From NCBI GenBank assembly GCA_013399695.1, contig VXAU01006138.1:133935-197934 (forward strand): 64,000 bases of DNA, in the 5' to 3' direction. This DNA comes from Formicarius rufipectus (Eukaryota; Chordata; Aves; Passeriformes; Formicariidae). Below, in pieces: positions 12,301 to 27,400 of this stretch. Position 1 is the stretch's first letter. Each line of letters opens with the position of its first letter. The notes below the pieces were generated by a model. It was not told where the DNA came from and did not search any database. It saw only the letters and a program-made list of their open reading frames with translations. The position numbers and the translations under genes are program-made.

Positions 12301-15300
12301 ACACTCTCTAAGAGTGCTGAAAGCTGGAGAGCTTTTGATACTAATTTGAATCCCACCCATGAACCAGGTTTGAGGAAGGCATTTGGTGAACATCAGATGC
12401 CTGTGGAGCTTCTGCTTTCCTTAGCACAGGCACTGCCAGTTCACTCCCATATCTGCTGTTAATAACCTTGTATTTTTCACAGCTGGAATAAAGGAACTGA
12501 CTTTTAGGCAGCTTTTTTTTTTTTAGGAACATCTCCATACAAATACCCTTACAGCTGTTCAATTTTTGTGAGGAGTGGGAGAGCGAACAAGAGAAGATAC
12601 AGGAACCGTTTTTGGCAGCAGCTCTCAAACTACCTTTCTGGTCTCTGTAGGAGTTTTCCCAGAGATCTTGGGATGCTGTGGGTGACACTGAGCCACCAGC
12701 TGCAATCCAGAGCACGGAGATGCTACAACAGCCTTGCAAACTGCAGCAGAGAGACCTCAGCCATTCTGAAATTATTGCCCTGCGAGATGCATCGGCTACA
12801 ACGAGCCCTGTGCCATGTCCAGTGCAAAACAAGCCAGCACTCTAACTGTTCTGGAGTAGACAAACCTCTGGGAAGCTCAGAGATGAGGACAGAAACTGGT
12901 GATCCGGAGAGACAAGTGCACAAAGCACTGAGAGGGGTCTGTGCATGGCTAGTGCCTTCACACCAGCTTCTTCTCCCTCTGAACCTCCAGTGAGTCCCTC
13001 ACTCTGAACAACATGGGAAACTGGACTGAACCCACAAATCTGAAAACATCTGCTCCTCTGTTCATGTTCAAGTTGCAGCTGGGAGAATTCTCCAACTCTT
13101 CTTGCAAAAATTAACACTAATTAATTAGTCATGAATTTCCCACCACTGAAATTTGGCACTTTATTCTGTAGTGTTTCCTCCTTTAGACAATGCTTCTTCA
13201 TGGGCCTTGGATGACCAGGTGAACCAGAATGGAAAACCTGCTCTAGAAAATGATATATTTTCTCCATGATTAGCCCCAGACTCAATCACTCAGCTTATTA
13301 ATGCTACACTCATAATCATGTACGGCCATTGAATATTTTCAGACAAAAAAAATATTTTTACCATTCACATGGATTTAAAATTTGCACTCACACAATGCAG
13401 TTTTTGCAGGAATATCCTGCACTACTTCTAAAATGAGCACCACCAAGTCAGCACGAGTATTTAGAGAGAAATGAACAACTATTTCCCTGCTCAACCTGAG
13501 AGCAATGTTGCTGAACCTGCCTTCTCTTTTCTCCCTTCGTTTTATGTTTTAGGGATTATGTTTAAGAAAGTGGTAGAACAAAAAAGGCATAAAGACATCC
13601 GAGTTAACTGTCCCAGCTGTTCTCAAGAAGGAAGAAGCAGGAGAATTATGAGACCATGTGATTGAAATGTCCACATTCTTACTTCTTTGCTTTCTATCAG
13701 TTATTAGGGAATTCTGAATGAAAAATTAAGGATCACTCAGGTAATGACCCCGCTGAGATGGCATATTAAGAAGTCATCTACACACACATATATGTACATA
13801 TGCTAAAAGCAACACTCATAAGTAAAGACTGGATATTTTGTTGATCCCAATATGTTGGATATTTTTTGGATTTGGGTTCTTTTTTTTTAAGGAAACCTCT
13901 GATAATTACCGAGATGGAATGCCTTCGTGAGGTTTTACTTGCCACATATTGCCCCCTAGCAGCAGGATCCTCCTTCAGCACATCCTCACCCTCTCCTTTA
14001 CCTCCTGCACCTTCCAAAGTCAGAGTTTAATCCTCGGGCTAAGAAGAAAAAACTAATTCCCACGAGTGACTCACTTGCCACTTCCCCCTTTCCTTCTCCC
14101 CTGCCACCTCCTGATTCACTCCAAGGCTGTCGGGTTTGGAGCCCAGAGTCTCTTCTTCATCCTCAGGAGAAACAGGGCAAGGTAAATGTCAGGGGAGGCT
14201 CGTTCTGCCGCCCCAGCAGCACGTCTGGGTCGTTCCTGCCAGCCCTGGAATGCCTGCCCCGGGAATGCCAGGGAGGATACCCACTGCTGGCAGGGAGGGC
14301 AGTTCTTTTTCGGGCTGCTGACACCTGTTTACGAGGCTCTGGCCGGGGCCCAGCAGGGCCCGCCGTGCTCTCCAAGGAACTCTCCTGCCTGTCCTCAACT
14401 TCTGTCCTGCTCCAGGGCCAGACGGCCAACACCCTTTAGATCCACATCTGGGTCTGTCTGATTTAAATTTCCCCTCGCCTCTCCAGTTGTGAGCGGCCAG
14501 ATGTTGCCTCCAGCTGCGCTGCTGCTGCTTGTGGAGAGGCAGCGGGTTTCACTCAGAGCATGGACTGGTCTGGCAGGCAAAGGGCTGCTGGAAAAGGCAA
14601 CCAATCTCCCCCCGGGGAAATGTAGTGTCTTTGGGGATGTTGACACCTCCTGTCCATCCTTTCAGGGACATTGATACTGTCTGAGAAAGGGGACTCCCTG
14701 CCCCTTTCATCTTCTCTACCACCACACTAAGTAGGACACCTTGGAACTCACCCAGCTCCTTTGCTTTTCCATTTATTTTAAAACTTAATAACCAGGACAG
14801 GTCCAGGCTACACCTCCATGAATCAACCATGATGTTATGATCCAACCCATTAGAAAAAAAAAAAAAGAAGAGATGAAACATTGAAATAAAGCTTGGATCC
14901 CACGGTTTCCTTCACAGACTAAAAAGACTCTTCAAGCAGGATAATCTTAATACACCTGATGCTGACAACTCTGCTGGCCCTCTGTATCACACTGAACTGA
15001 CTGACTTCGTGTCCAGCGTTTGGGAGTCTGAAAACCACCTGCTGTCACATGGGTGGAAACAATTCAGTTCCTGGCAGGATTATTTGAGTGATGAGCTGGC
15101 TTAGCTCTGTTTCTCAGTACTGAGAATGGTGGGTCTCTGGAGTGGGGCTGCAGCTTTCCTGGAAGGCTGTTTACAGCTTTAAAGTTATTGATCTATTATT
15201 ATCATCAACATACTAAAAGCAGGTTAGAAGGACACACAACTATGACATCATGTCTATTTCTGCCCTTCTATTTTTGTGTTTAAAGATTAATTTACCCTAT

Positions 15301-18300
15301 TTGCAGTAGGTAGCCCTAGGCTTGAACACATCTGATCTGACACGAGCCCTGAGAAAGGTGAAATACAAAAACAAAGAGTAAAATCACCTAAAAACTCCTG
15401 TGATAGTAAAATGAACACGTTTGACTGAAATGGCATTTTCAACTGCACATAAAGGACCGAAAAATGTAAATCCTACCGCAACATTACTGCCCGTTTATTT
15501 AGACCCCATGCCATCTGACATTTTATAAAGACACAAAGTCTTCCTCCTCCCATCCCAACACAAATTGCACCTTTTTTTCACCCCAAATACCAGCAACTAT
15601 TTTATGGTCTACTAAGTCTGGGTTTAGACCTATTTCTAATATACCTGAATTAAGCACTCTTCTTCTGCCAGACACCACAAAAGTATTTCACATTAGGTCC
15701 TGTTGCTATTCCACAAAAAACCAGCACAAAAGCCACCCTCAAATCTATCACAAAAACATGAGAATAGACTAGATCTGAATCCATGCACTATGAATCCTGT
15801 CAGCAGTGTTTGAAGGGTTATGATGCTCAGTATTTTTGTCACTCTGTTCCAAGAGGAAACAGTTTTTCTCAAAGCCAGTAGCAACATGAAAGGGAAAAAA
15901 ATACTGAAAAAGAGATGACGGGGAGAGAATTGGTGTGTCTTGGGACAATATACACCTAAACTCTCCCCACCTTTTCAAGATGTCTAAATACATTTAAAAT
16001 ATTGAGTATATTGTCCTTTACCAGGCTATTGCAAAAGGCTCCTTAAATAAATACACGAGAATGAGCATCCAAAGATAATCAGCTGTACTGTAACATCTCA
16101 GTCAGAGACTGAAACCTGGGGCTGAGGCCCCAGCATGTAGTGACTGGCAAAGCTGACCCTTCTCCCAGAGGTTTCCCATTTGCAGTTCTAATCTTGAAAC
16201 ATTTGCACTCATGTTTACCTTTCCATGCAAAGTCACTTGGGCAAGGACGTCTTGGAAGGCTTTGCTGGCCCAAGAGGGGGTTGGGATACAGGCACCACAT
16301 CCAGGAGCTGCAGCTCTTCTGTGCTTGCCCTGAAAGAGGCAGTCACTGCGCCTGGGGTTGGGCCTTGGAGCTCCACCAGGGTTATATATGACCTTTGGGT
16401 GTGCCAAGGCAGGTGGAGCTGATCTGATAGGGAGCTGGTGGAATGGGACAGTTTTAACTTGGATGCAGAACAACACTGATGTGTGACAACAAACGGGCGA
16501 GTTTCGCTGGCAATTGAAACAACCTCTCTCCCTGAGCAAGGGAATGTGAACCAAGGAACAGGAAAAGCTCTACTAACTCTTGTCTGTCCAGGAGAGTGCC
16601 ACTCCCTGCACTTCCCAGTCTTAATTAACGAAGCTGACACATTCCAGAGGCAGAAGACCTAAGAAGTGAGGATGCAACGAGGTAACCTGCCCCTTGTTTT
16701 TCAGAAAGAGCTGAGATGTGACTGCCACAGAGACCTTGATGCTCCAGGAAGGTGCCACAAGCTTGCCCTGTGCCAGAGGATGCAGGCACACATGCTGCAG
16801 GAAAGCCAGATACTCCTGCCTAGGATCCCAGGTCCCACCTTCAGCAGCAAAATTCTTGGAGCAGAAAACTAATTCATCAGCAAAAACTGCTTCCCTTCGG
16901 TGCAGGCAAGAGGCAGGATTGGGCCCGTGCCTTGGTAAGGCATTTGGAGACCCCCAGATGAAAGGCACCCTTGGAATGTTGGAGCAGGGATGCACATTCT
17001 TTGCAGTGTGGCCACGGACAGGGAGGCTGGTAATGACAGCAGGGCCAAGCCCAGGATCACCAAAGGTCCTCCCTAAGGTGCCTTGAACAATATTTATTAG
17101 CTAATACATCATGCTATCAAAAGAGCACTCAAGATTCAAGTGTAAACAGCTGCCCTGTAGGTTTTGTAACAGGAGACAGAGTTATTAATAAGCCCGGATT
17201 GTCCAAAGGCACAATGGCCAATGCACAGTGGCCAATGCACGTTTGCTGCTGGAAAACCAAGGAGAGGAAACTGCCATGAAATTGCTGCCAGCTGTAAAAA
17301 GGAAAGAAACAGAGCACGGAGGGCTCTGTGGTTGCTGCAGGTGGTCAAAGGCAACGGGCCCAAAACCCTCCATCCAAACTTCACAGTTTCACCCCCGACT
17401 TGTCCTTGTTTGTTGTGCAACAGCACTTGTCCAAGGGGAGCTCAGAACCCGACCAAAGGTGTGGATTGCAGGAGCAGATTCTGCACAGAGGGAGTTGTGC
17501 CCACAGCCAGCACGTAGGGGCTTAACGCCACTGTCTCCAAAACACCAAACCAAACCAGTTCATACCATGAGAACCGAAGACAGACATATTTTGAAAGATC
17601 ATTGTGTTCAACCCCTGCATAAATAAGGATGTCCTGGCAAAATCAAAGAGATGCTCCCCCCAAGAAAAAAAAAAAAAAACCCAAACAAACAAAAAAAAAA
17701 GGCAAACCCCACCCCCACACACAGGTTTTCCAATTACAATGATCATGTATAACACTAATAATACAGAGCAACTGCATCCCAGTGTTTCATTTCAAAATGT
17801 GAGATAAACAGCCTGAGGGAGAGGCCTTGCTGTCTTGTCCATTATTCTTTGAGCAATCATCTCCACAAGGACACTGGCAATCACCAGCAGTCTGCCCAAA
17901 ACTAACCCTCCATACTCTCTCTGTAGCACCAGGTAAGAATCCTCCTCCATTCAGGAAACTCTGAGCACCACAAACGTGTGGTCTGACCTACCAAAACCAG
18001 AAATTGTGTGTTTTCAAACAGTACTCCTCTTTTGTAGTCAAATGTGCTGTCAGTTGCCAAACTGCAGCTGTCCCACCATGAACGAGACCTCCACCATGAA
18101 CGAGACCTCCACCATGAACGAGACCTCCACCACGTGCTTGGTGCTGGTCTGCCCAAGGATGCTCTGGGCAAGAAAGGCAACAGCATCTCCTGCCAAGAGC
18201 AAGCGTTGGACATCAGCACAGGGAGAGAAAGAGAGAAAACACTATTTGCTTTCATATTTCCTGAGAAAGACATTGAAGATCTTGTGACCTTTTTGTTTAG

Positions 18301-18441
18301 AGGGTCAAGGTTTCATTCTAGAATTTAGGAAGGGAATTTATTTTCCCCTGAAGTGTGCCTAAGTTTATAAGCTTAAGACAAGTTTTGATTGTCTTTTTGC
18401 ATTTTGGTCAGCAGAATAATATTTCACTTTGGTTGTTTTCT

Positions 18442-18472
<31 letters not shown>

Positions 18473-21400
18473 TGTGGTTTTTTTTTTTTTGGAAAATTTT
18501 TTTTTTTTTTTTTTTTGAAAAAAGAAAATGTGCTGTTCATTTCTCTGGTAAATGTTTATCTGTTCTGTGTTTAAAAACCCTAAAGAAGAGAACAAGATGG
18601 AACTAAACTTTAATATGTTGCTTATCTTCAAGCATTGAAATGTCTAGAAAAAATATTCTGCATAAAAAAACCCCACTTTGTTTTACCAAAATGTTTTGAA
18701 AACTAAATTTTTTTATATTGTCCTTGAGTCTGTTATCCCATAAACTCTTTCAAAAGATGTTGCAAACTGCTATTTGCAAACTTCATTGCTTTTTAACAGC
18801 ACATACTCTGTGCTGGTTGGTTCAAAGCACAGGATGCATTTTTGCCAGCTACACTTCTAGTCTCAAAAATAGTCTCTATACTTTTAGGATCTTGCTAAAC
18901 ACCCAAGCTCATTAGAAATCATCTTGAAGTGGTTGCTTTTAAACCTGCAATACATTAATTGCTGATTAAGAGAAAGAAAAGTTCTATTCCCTGACCACAA
19001 TAACAATGTCAATACTGGAATTCAAAGGAATAGAGGGCAACCAGTGAAATGAAAACAGAGGTGTTGCAACTCTGCCTGATTTCAGATGTAGTGGAGACAC
19101 AGCCTTGACCCACTTGCTGCACTGAGCTTTGGGGTGTCTGGGCCCCATGGCTGCTCTGTGTCCTTCCCTGCTATGACTGAGACAGTCAGGAAAGTGAGAT
19201 GACACAGCAACAGTGTCTATGGTGGAACAGGCACGACAACACTGCCTCAGACATTGCACAATGCACTCATTTGATATTTAACATATTTGAACCAGTTGCA
19301 GCAGCTGAAAAACAACTGCCCAGGGGTATAAATTTGTATTTTCCCACTCTTGGACTCCAGACTAATTTGAGACCAAGGCACCCTTTCCATGAGCTTGGTA
19401 AAAATGCACCTCACCTGGCTCAGTGGGACCAGGGCATCACCCTGAGCCAACACACACCTCTGGCCCTGTCTGCCTCCTTCAGAAATCCCAAAAAAATCAA
19501 GACAACCTTCCAAGGGATGTGAATTTGTTGCCATTTGGGAGCCAGAGAAGAAAGCAGCAAATATGCTTGAGATAGAATGTGTGTATGATGGATCTCCATG
19601 GTTTTACAGCCACGGGAGACCATATACTGGGGGGCTGAGGGGTGCAGACTGGTGGGGGGCTTGATCAGGGGAAACTCTGCCAGATCTCCTCCCTGAGGAG
19701 CAACTTCCACTGGACCAGCCCCTCCACCACCAATGCCAGCCTAAATCCAGTGCCCCCAAACAGGGCACAGCCACTGCACCTCTGTCAATAACACCACAGG
19801 AAGGAATATTTAAACTCAGCAACACCCGCAATGTTTCTGAATCTACTTATTTTCTTTATCTAATTTTAACACAAGCGTGATTTTTGTTTCGATGAAACCA
19901 GGACTTCTTTCCTGGTAACTTTTGCCTCTCACTATATTCCTTCAGGACGTGTTTATAACTCAGATCAACAGCTTGGACTCTCTATTCCTGCTCTACTTGC
20001 AGGCTGGTTCTTGCCTCTGAAGCCCACGTGGCAGGATAGCAAATGTCACCACAGCACAGCTCCAGACAAAGCAGTCCAACAAGGCTGGGCTTCAAGGGAA
20101 CTACACAGAGCAAAGAAGGCCTTCTTCATTAACATCCCACAATGCTACATCACAAAAGTCTATTTTGTGGAAGGCTGGATGCTCTAATGGTAGTGAAAAT
20201 CAGAGCAAGTATCAGCATAGGCATGGTTTGACCCCATCCAAAGCTTTTGGAGCACCAGTTCTCACAGGAGAAAACTCCTACAGACCTCTGTTGCCACTCC
20301 TGAACATAATGTTGGGAAAAAATGCACCCCTGCACCTACTCCAGCCTCTGCATCCACAGCACCCCATTGGGATCTGCTTGGGCTAGGAAATATCAGGAGC
20401 TTTCTCTATTAACCTTTCTGCCTGCTGATCAGTCACCGGGCTCTAAGAAGGGACTCAGGCTGTGACCTTTCCAACAACAAGCCAAGCACCAAAATCAGCC
20501 AACTGTAGAGAAACCGGTATCTGAAAAGCTCTTTTTCATAATAAAACAATTACTTGCTGGTGTGCCAGAAAGGGACAGTTCTTGCTGATCTTGAGGCTTT
20601 TGAGCACTTGTATCCCCTTTGGCTTCTCTCCTCGTGCCTACTTATTTGGGAAATTCATGGTGCCGTTCCCAGAGGTTTGGATGCTGCATCACTTGCCCAC
20701 ATCAATAAACAATCTGGAGCACTGTTTAAATCTGGAAACACTTTGCAGCAGCCCAGCCAAAGGCACTGCTGGTGCTGCTGCTGTGCCTCGGGAGCCCTGC
20801 ACCTTCAGGAAACACAGCAGAGGGAAAGGGACCTCCTGTGCACACAGCCACCTATCCCTCCTTCATCCCCAGCACCACTGGGGCACCTCGCACAGCTGGA
20901 AGGTTTACAGATTGCAAAACACCGATGCAGTCCAACAGACCAAAATTCCCACCTGCAATGACCTTTCAAAACTCTGCTCTCTGAGGGAAGCCTTGCTCTT
21001 TCATCACCAGGACCAGAACCAGCCACGCCCGCTGCATCCTCGTGGGTGCCAAACTTCTGCACCCTTAAAATGCATCAATATCCCCACCATTCCACACAGG
21101 CTCCATTCCACCCCTCACCCACACTCTTCCTCTGGTTTTGGGAAGGTTATCACTGGTTTTACCATTTACTGACAGTCCAGCCCTCTCCTTACTTGGCAGA
21201 TACCAAAGACAAGGATGTTTCTGCTCAAGTCTTCGTTTTGGAAGACACCTTCTCTTGAGACCTGCTCGTCACCGCTGCCAGCAGAGGTGTTCTCAGAGCA
21301 GCACAGCAGGCAAGAGCATCAAACCAACTTGCAGCCACCACCTTCAGATCAAACTGCACACCCTGCATACCCTGTGCCCCAACAGCACTCCAAGGAACAG

Positions 21401-24400
21401 CTGTGACTGCAAACCCTTAACAGGCCCGTCAGGGCTCTCAGCACAGTGGAACACGGTTCTGCTCAAACACAGGCTGTCCTAAACCTCTCCAGGGGTGTCA
21501 CATGGCAGCTCTGTCTGGCACTGCAGGACGCTTCAGGACTGCCTCCCTCCACGTCAGCTGATCACAGCACAGCTGGCCCTCTGTGAGACACAGCTCAGGA
21601 AAAGGAAAATTGCAGTTTAGGGGACAGCAAGAAGCTGCTTCCAGTGGAGATGAACAAGCAACAGCAGCATTTCCCTGGGATATTGCCTGCAGCACTCATC
21701 AGCCCTTGTTTCAGGCACAAACCCCCAAATTTAATCAGATGCAGGAGGATAGAGGGAGTGAGGGCAGTGATGGAGGGAGAAATTGTCTTGGTAGGAGTCA
21801 ATACAAGGACTGCAAAACTACCCCTTCATTACCTTCTTTGCTCCTCCCCTGTTGGGGGGTCAGGAAGCCAAAGGGCAGTGAGGAACAAGTGTGTGCCCAT
21901 GTGACTGTATTAACATTTTAAATGCCCAGTTTAGAGATGAGCTTAGATGAGGCTCCAGAGCAATGGAGGCCAAAGAGGAAAATAAAAATAAATAAATAAA
22001 ATACAACAAAACTATTTTTGTAATGGTACTTGAGAAATTTATGAATGGGATTCTGTGATGTGGTTGCCCGAAATAGCAAATATTTGGACATGATGACCCA
22101 GAAGTTCCTGAAAGCAGCTGGCACAGAGGCCACGTGTGCACAGAGGGTTTCCCACTGTTTCCTCTCCTCCAAGATGGGCTTTCCCCTCTGAGTTACAAAC
22201 CAGTTCCAGCATTTACACAGAGCACCTCGGGCTAGGACAAGGATGACAAACATTGCCCCACAAACAAGAATTCCATCTGGAAACCCAAACAGAAGCTTGC
22301 AAACCCCATTGGCCAAATGCTTCTCTCCCACTACTTTCTTCCAAGGCATATTTTCTTGGATTTCTTTTCATTTTTGCTGCTCCCCTTTCAGCTTTAGGCT
22401 CTATGACACATACTTCTGTTGTGAGAACTTGCTTGAAACTGGTTAAAGGACTCCAGGTCAGGCTTTTCCAGCCCTGAGCAGCATTAGTACATGTTCCCTC
22501 CACACAGATATTGTGGATTTATGTTTAGTTTATGAGTCCTAGACCCTCTTCTGAGGAGTTGCTGTTTAACTGACTCATTACTCCTGCCCAGATGGAGTAT
22601 TTTGCACTTGTCTGGTTCTCATCTCAAGTCATGGGAGCACATCCTCTTCCAGGAAGATAAGCAACGAGTCTGCTTTAACAATGCAAGATTTAAGGCTGCT
22701 GGTACCAGATCCAAAACTGCGCAGTCACAAACACAAAATGTTGAAGAGTGAACACACATTGAGCGGTTCAAGTTTCATGAAATTTTTTTGGGGGGAAGGG
22801 TAGAATTTGACATCAGAAGGCTTTATTTTTGATCTGTTATCTATCTATTCTGCCATGTCCAGCCTGAAGCTGGCATGCAGGAATAGAGCTGCCATTAACC
22901 CACCTGGGTGCTCTTCTGAGGAGTTTGACAGAAATACAAACCATATGTGCCCACACTCAGAGAAAACAAAAGCAGTACTTTGGAGTGACCTTCTCCTACA
23001 CAGATCCCGTACCTAAAATTGTGGAATCGGGGCAAAACACTTTGTTTTTCACATAGCAGAACTTAGGAGGAATTAAAGTGGAGGAGGTTCTTCCCTGTAA
23101 ACATGAGAACACATCTGATGCAAGATCAAAGAGAGAACTTAGACTAATTACACTGGAAAACAATCAGCGCTCCAGAACAGATAATAATGAGAAATGAACA
23201 CTGAAGGAAACTCTGATGTACTTCTTAGATAACTGTGGTACTTGAAAACTGGATTCAGTTCAAACATTTAAAACATGCCAGTCTGAGATCTACATTTCAG
23301 ATTGAGAATGTGTTGATGCACATCTAGATTTTAAAATAAACACACGGTGCGGCAGAAAGCAGAACACAAACATGGATTGAAACAAGTTAAAAAAACCACA
23401 AAACCTCTCCTTGTATTTAAAACTCCCCTGTTGAAACAACTTTAAAAACACTTCTCCTTCACACAAGCTCAATCCAAATGCAAAATTGAACTGGAATTAT
23501 TCTTATTAATTCAGTTTTCAGCCTCGATGGGGCGAGATGCATGTTGACTCAGTGCAATTTGAGTCCTGGGCACAGCCTGACAGCTCCTCCTCTGACCACT
23601 TGACTAAGAGGCCTAATGCATAAAGAAACTAAAAAGAATTAAGTGCAACACCAAGGGTAAAACATGCCAGCCCTGACTGGGGAAAACATACACCTGGGCA
23701 TGTTTCCTGTTCGTCCCTCTTGCTGATTCCAAGCAAAGATCTCTCAGGCTGGATCAGTCAGGTTCATTACTGACTTGGAGGACCAAGAGGAAAAGGTGTT
23801 TCCAAAAGCATCAGTGTTCCAGTAGGGACAAGGATGAGGAATAACAGCACAAAGCAAATGGACAGACATTTGGAGTCACTCAAGCTCCTCTAAACACACC
23901 AGTTTTTCTCATACTCCCATATAGCAGTAAAATGTTTTTCTCTAACACCCTGCATGAGAAGGTTACCCAAGACCAAACTAAAATGACAGCCGAAGTTTCT
24001 CTAAGACTGCAACTGATTGAAATAAGTGAACACAAAAGCCACCACAGGGAGGGAAGAAAACATTCCAACAGCAACAACTTCCCAATGCACAATGTTCTGT
24101 GTTTCTGTGAACCGTCAATTCCTCCATTTACACAACAAATAACGTCCATGTGATAACACTTTGTTTTCACTCTGTGCAGCCAAGCCCAGGAAAGAGGATC
24201 TCTATCATGATCTGACTTGGGTGGCATCAGGTGGCACCAAAACATGTACGATAATCTCCAATATACCACAAAACCACAGAAATTGTATTAACAATGCAAA
24301 TTATTTCCACACACACACATTTTCCATTTACATCCCCTGCATCCTATGAAATCCCTATCAAAGTCCCAGCTGGGGGCACGGGGAGCACAACGGGAACACC

Positions 24401-27400
24401 CCAAGAGCTACACCAAAACACTGCCAAAAAGAGAAATGTTTAGAACGCTCTGCAGCTAAATTACAAGACAGCACGTGCTGTCAGGTTGCCCTTCATGAAC
24501 AATACATGCCAGCATCTGCTGGACTGTTCAGAAGATTTGCCATGAAACACTTCAGAGGGTGGAGAAGAGGCTGTTGCTCACCCATCACCAAGTGGGTTCG
24601 ATTACCGTGCTGAAGGGAGACTAAATGAGTGTGTCAGAGCTCCAGGAGCAGCACAGCACACGGGAACGGCCCTGAACGAGGGCACCCGTGTGCCCTGAGC
24701 TGTGTCCATGCTCCAGGAGATACAGCATGTCAAATTGAAGCAAATGAAGCAGCAGTTCCCACTAGCCCAGCCAACCTTAAGGACATCTGAGACGAGAGCA
24801 CAGAGTGGGGCATCAAAGGGGAGACGGGGCGCTCTCAGTTGCAAGCATGCACAGGCTCAGTGCCACCAGAATGTCCTGCCACGTCTCCATCGTGTCATTT
24901 CCAGAGCAGCTGCTGCCCACTGGCCCTGCTGGGTGTTTAATTACACGGGGTAAGCGCTGGGAGCCCCGTGCTGCTCCTGCCCACACGCTGAGCCCCCAGC
25001 ACGGCCACCTCGGTGGGCACCCCCTTGTCCCGCCTGGTGGGACACACACTGCAGCGAGGTGGGTCCTTCTGGGCACCTGCACGCTTGGCTGACTGCTGGA
25101 GTCCATCCCTTGGGCTGGGTGTTGCTCTGGACTCATCAACACAACTCCTCTGAAGCCACCCAAGCAAGCAGCATGTGAAATTTGAACACGTATCGCTCCA
25201 AGCAGTGGTTTGATGTGCCCTTTCCTTAAGGGGCAAGTGAGACAGCTCTCGTTTTATTTTCAGGGTGCAATAGCAGCTGGTACCAAGCAAAGCAGAGGTG
25301 GAAATACTTTTCTGGAGCCCTTTCCAAAACACTCGCATCTCCAAGCTGGATGATGGACCATGTTCACACAGGGTCTGGGAGCAGAGCAGAGCTTCCACAT
25401 TGCTGGACCAGTCAGGAGTCAAACATTTCCCAGCCAAGGGGCAGCCTGTACTGCTCTCAGTAAATTACCTGCACACTGGCTACAGCCAGTGGGCAACACT
25501 AATACCACAGATCCTCCAGGTTATTTGAGCACATAAATCTGGTGAGACAACACGCATCTTCCCCCCTCTATCCTAATAAAGGGTCCCTGGACCCCTTCAG
25601 CAAACTCCCAGGTAGCAAGTCCTGTTCACATGGGAGTTTAAGGAAAAGAAACAACATCAGAGTGTCTCCTAAGTCTATAATTATAGCTTTAATAACATTC
25701 CAACTCCTTTCTGATTTTTCTTTCAGGTTCCATTTTTGGCCTGTTCTCAGCGACAGCCTCTCACAGACATTTCCAAACTGTAACACATATTTTGGTGACT
25801 ATCAGTTTCACTTACTCCAGACTGATTTTAACTTGATGATAGGCCCACCACAAAAAAATAAATGTTACAAGTTATTCCCTCCTAAAGCCTTATAAAGATA
25901 GTTTAAAGGATAAGCTCCTCTGGGCCTTTCAGAAAGGTTTAATGTAGCAGCAGGTTTTAGACATCCGTGTACACACCCATCTCTTCACTTCTAGCTGGAT
26001 ATTTTGCCTGGGTTGAAGTTTTATGTTCATCGAGGGAGGCATGACAGGATTGAAGTTTTAAGCTGCAAGATCACAGTGTAAATTAGGGTGGAAAGAAATG
26101 AAGGAAAAGAAAGTCCAAGGAAAGGTGAAGGCTGCATGTAGCAGACTCAGTCAATAAATGATTGATCAAGCGTTTAACCAAGAGAATGCTGAGGATGGAG
26201 CAAAATCTGATGAGCTAAAGCTGGAATTGCTGCAAGATCCCTTCTTCTAACCCCACACCCCACAGAAGCAAAGCATTTTGCTGATGCAAAGCCCAGAACT
26301 GCTGCAGTTATAATCCTCATGCTCCATGTTTGTAATGTTACTGTATAAATCCAGTAAGGCAAGACAGGTCTTGTCCTCTGCAACAGAGTTCCCGGATCCT
26401 GAGCTGCACTCACGCTGCTGTACACACCAATAAATACAGAAAAGGCAAAGTGAAGCACTTGTTCACACAGATTTTGGCCAACTCTCAGTATAAGACTCCA
26501 ACCAATGCATTTGGGAAGACTCAGACATGGTTTGCAAACACAGCCTCTGAAACAGCACTCTACCAACGATGTGGTACTCCGAACTTAGGAACATGAAATA
26601 AAATTCTCCAGAGGTGAATTATCCTCCCTCTGTTTGGGCTCAGAATCCTTTCCCCTTCTCAGGGACATGCCTGGGACAGGCTGTGGCTTCCAGGAGATCC
26701 AGCCCATAGGAATGCACTCATTTCCCACAGCAAATTTCTGCGCCCTTCACTTTCGGTGGGTAAATACTCCCATGCCTTATCTATCAGTTGTGCCACAGCT
26801 GTAAAACAAATCAGCCTGTGCAAGATAAGAAGCCAAAAAAGACTGAGATCACCCCAAATTACCCACTTTCAACATCTTTAACAAGATCCCCCTCCTCTCA
26901 GGTGCAGCCTCTCTAGAAGCCCTTGTGCTCCCACACTGGTCCCAAGAGGACTCCTGTGTTTCTCCTGGTCCTGAATCCTCCATCCCAAAGGAGCCAGCCC
27001 CAGCAGGCAGTGAGGCACTGTGGCCACACAGCTGCCTGGCTCTGCCTCTGCCTCTCTGCTCCTCCCTGGTGCCCTCTGACCGTGGGAAGCGATGGGAGAT
27101 GAGGGCACTCAGCACCTCTTTCGGTGCTCAGCCTCGGGATGCATTCGGTGCTGTGAGAGCGTGGCTGGACACAGAGAGACAGCAAAGCACCAGGGACCTG
27201 CCCCAGAAGAGCTCAGGGGGTCATGGACAAGAACAAATCGGTCCTTTTTGGAGATCCAGATCTTTAAATCTCCTTTTGGCCACCGGTGCTGTTCAGATAA
27301 TCTGTGTTGTTAGACATCTGATCCAGCACTGACCAACCACACGGTCTGGGGGTCTGCTCAGTGGTGGCTGGGAAGGCTTGGGGCTTGCGGGGACCCAAGG

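Noticed and set aside
17206..17245. Repeated TGGCCAATGCAC motif (CCAAT-like) as a promoter signal
   Set aside because: It is a short local duplication in intron 1 with no CpG enrichment, TATA box or exon near it.
20554..21172. Two overlapping long open frames (135 and 196 codons) in intron 1
   Set aside because: Both frames are open because the stretch is rich in C and poor in stop codons. The translations show no domain, and there is no promoter or splice pattern.
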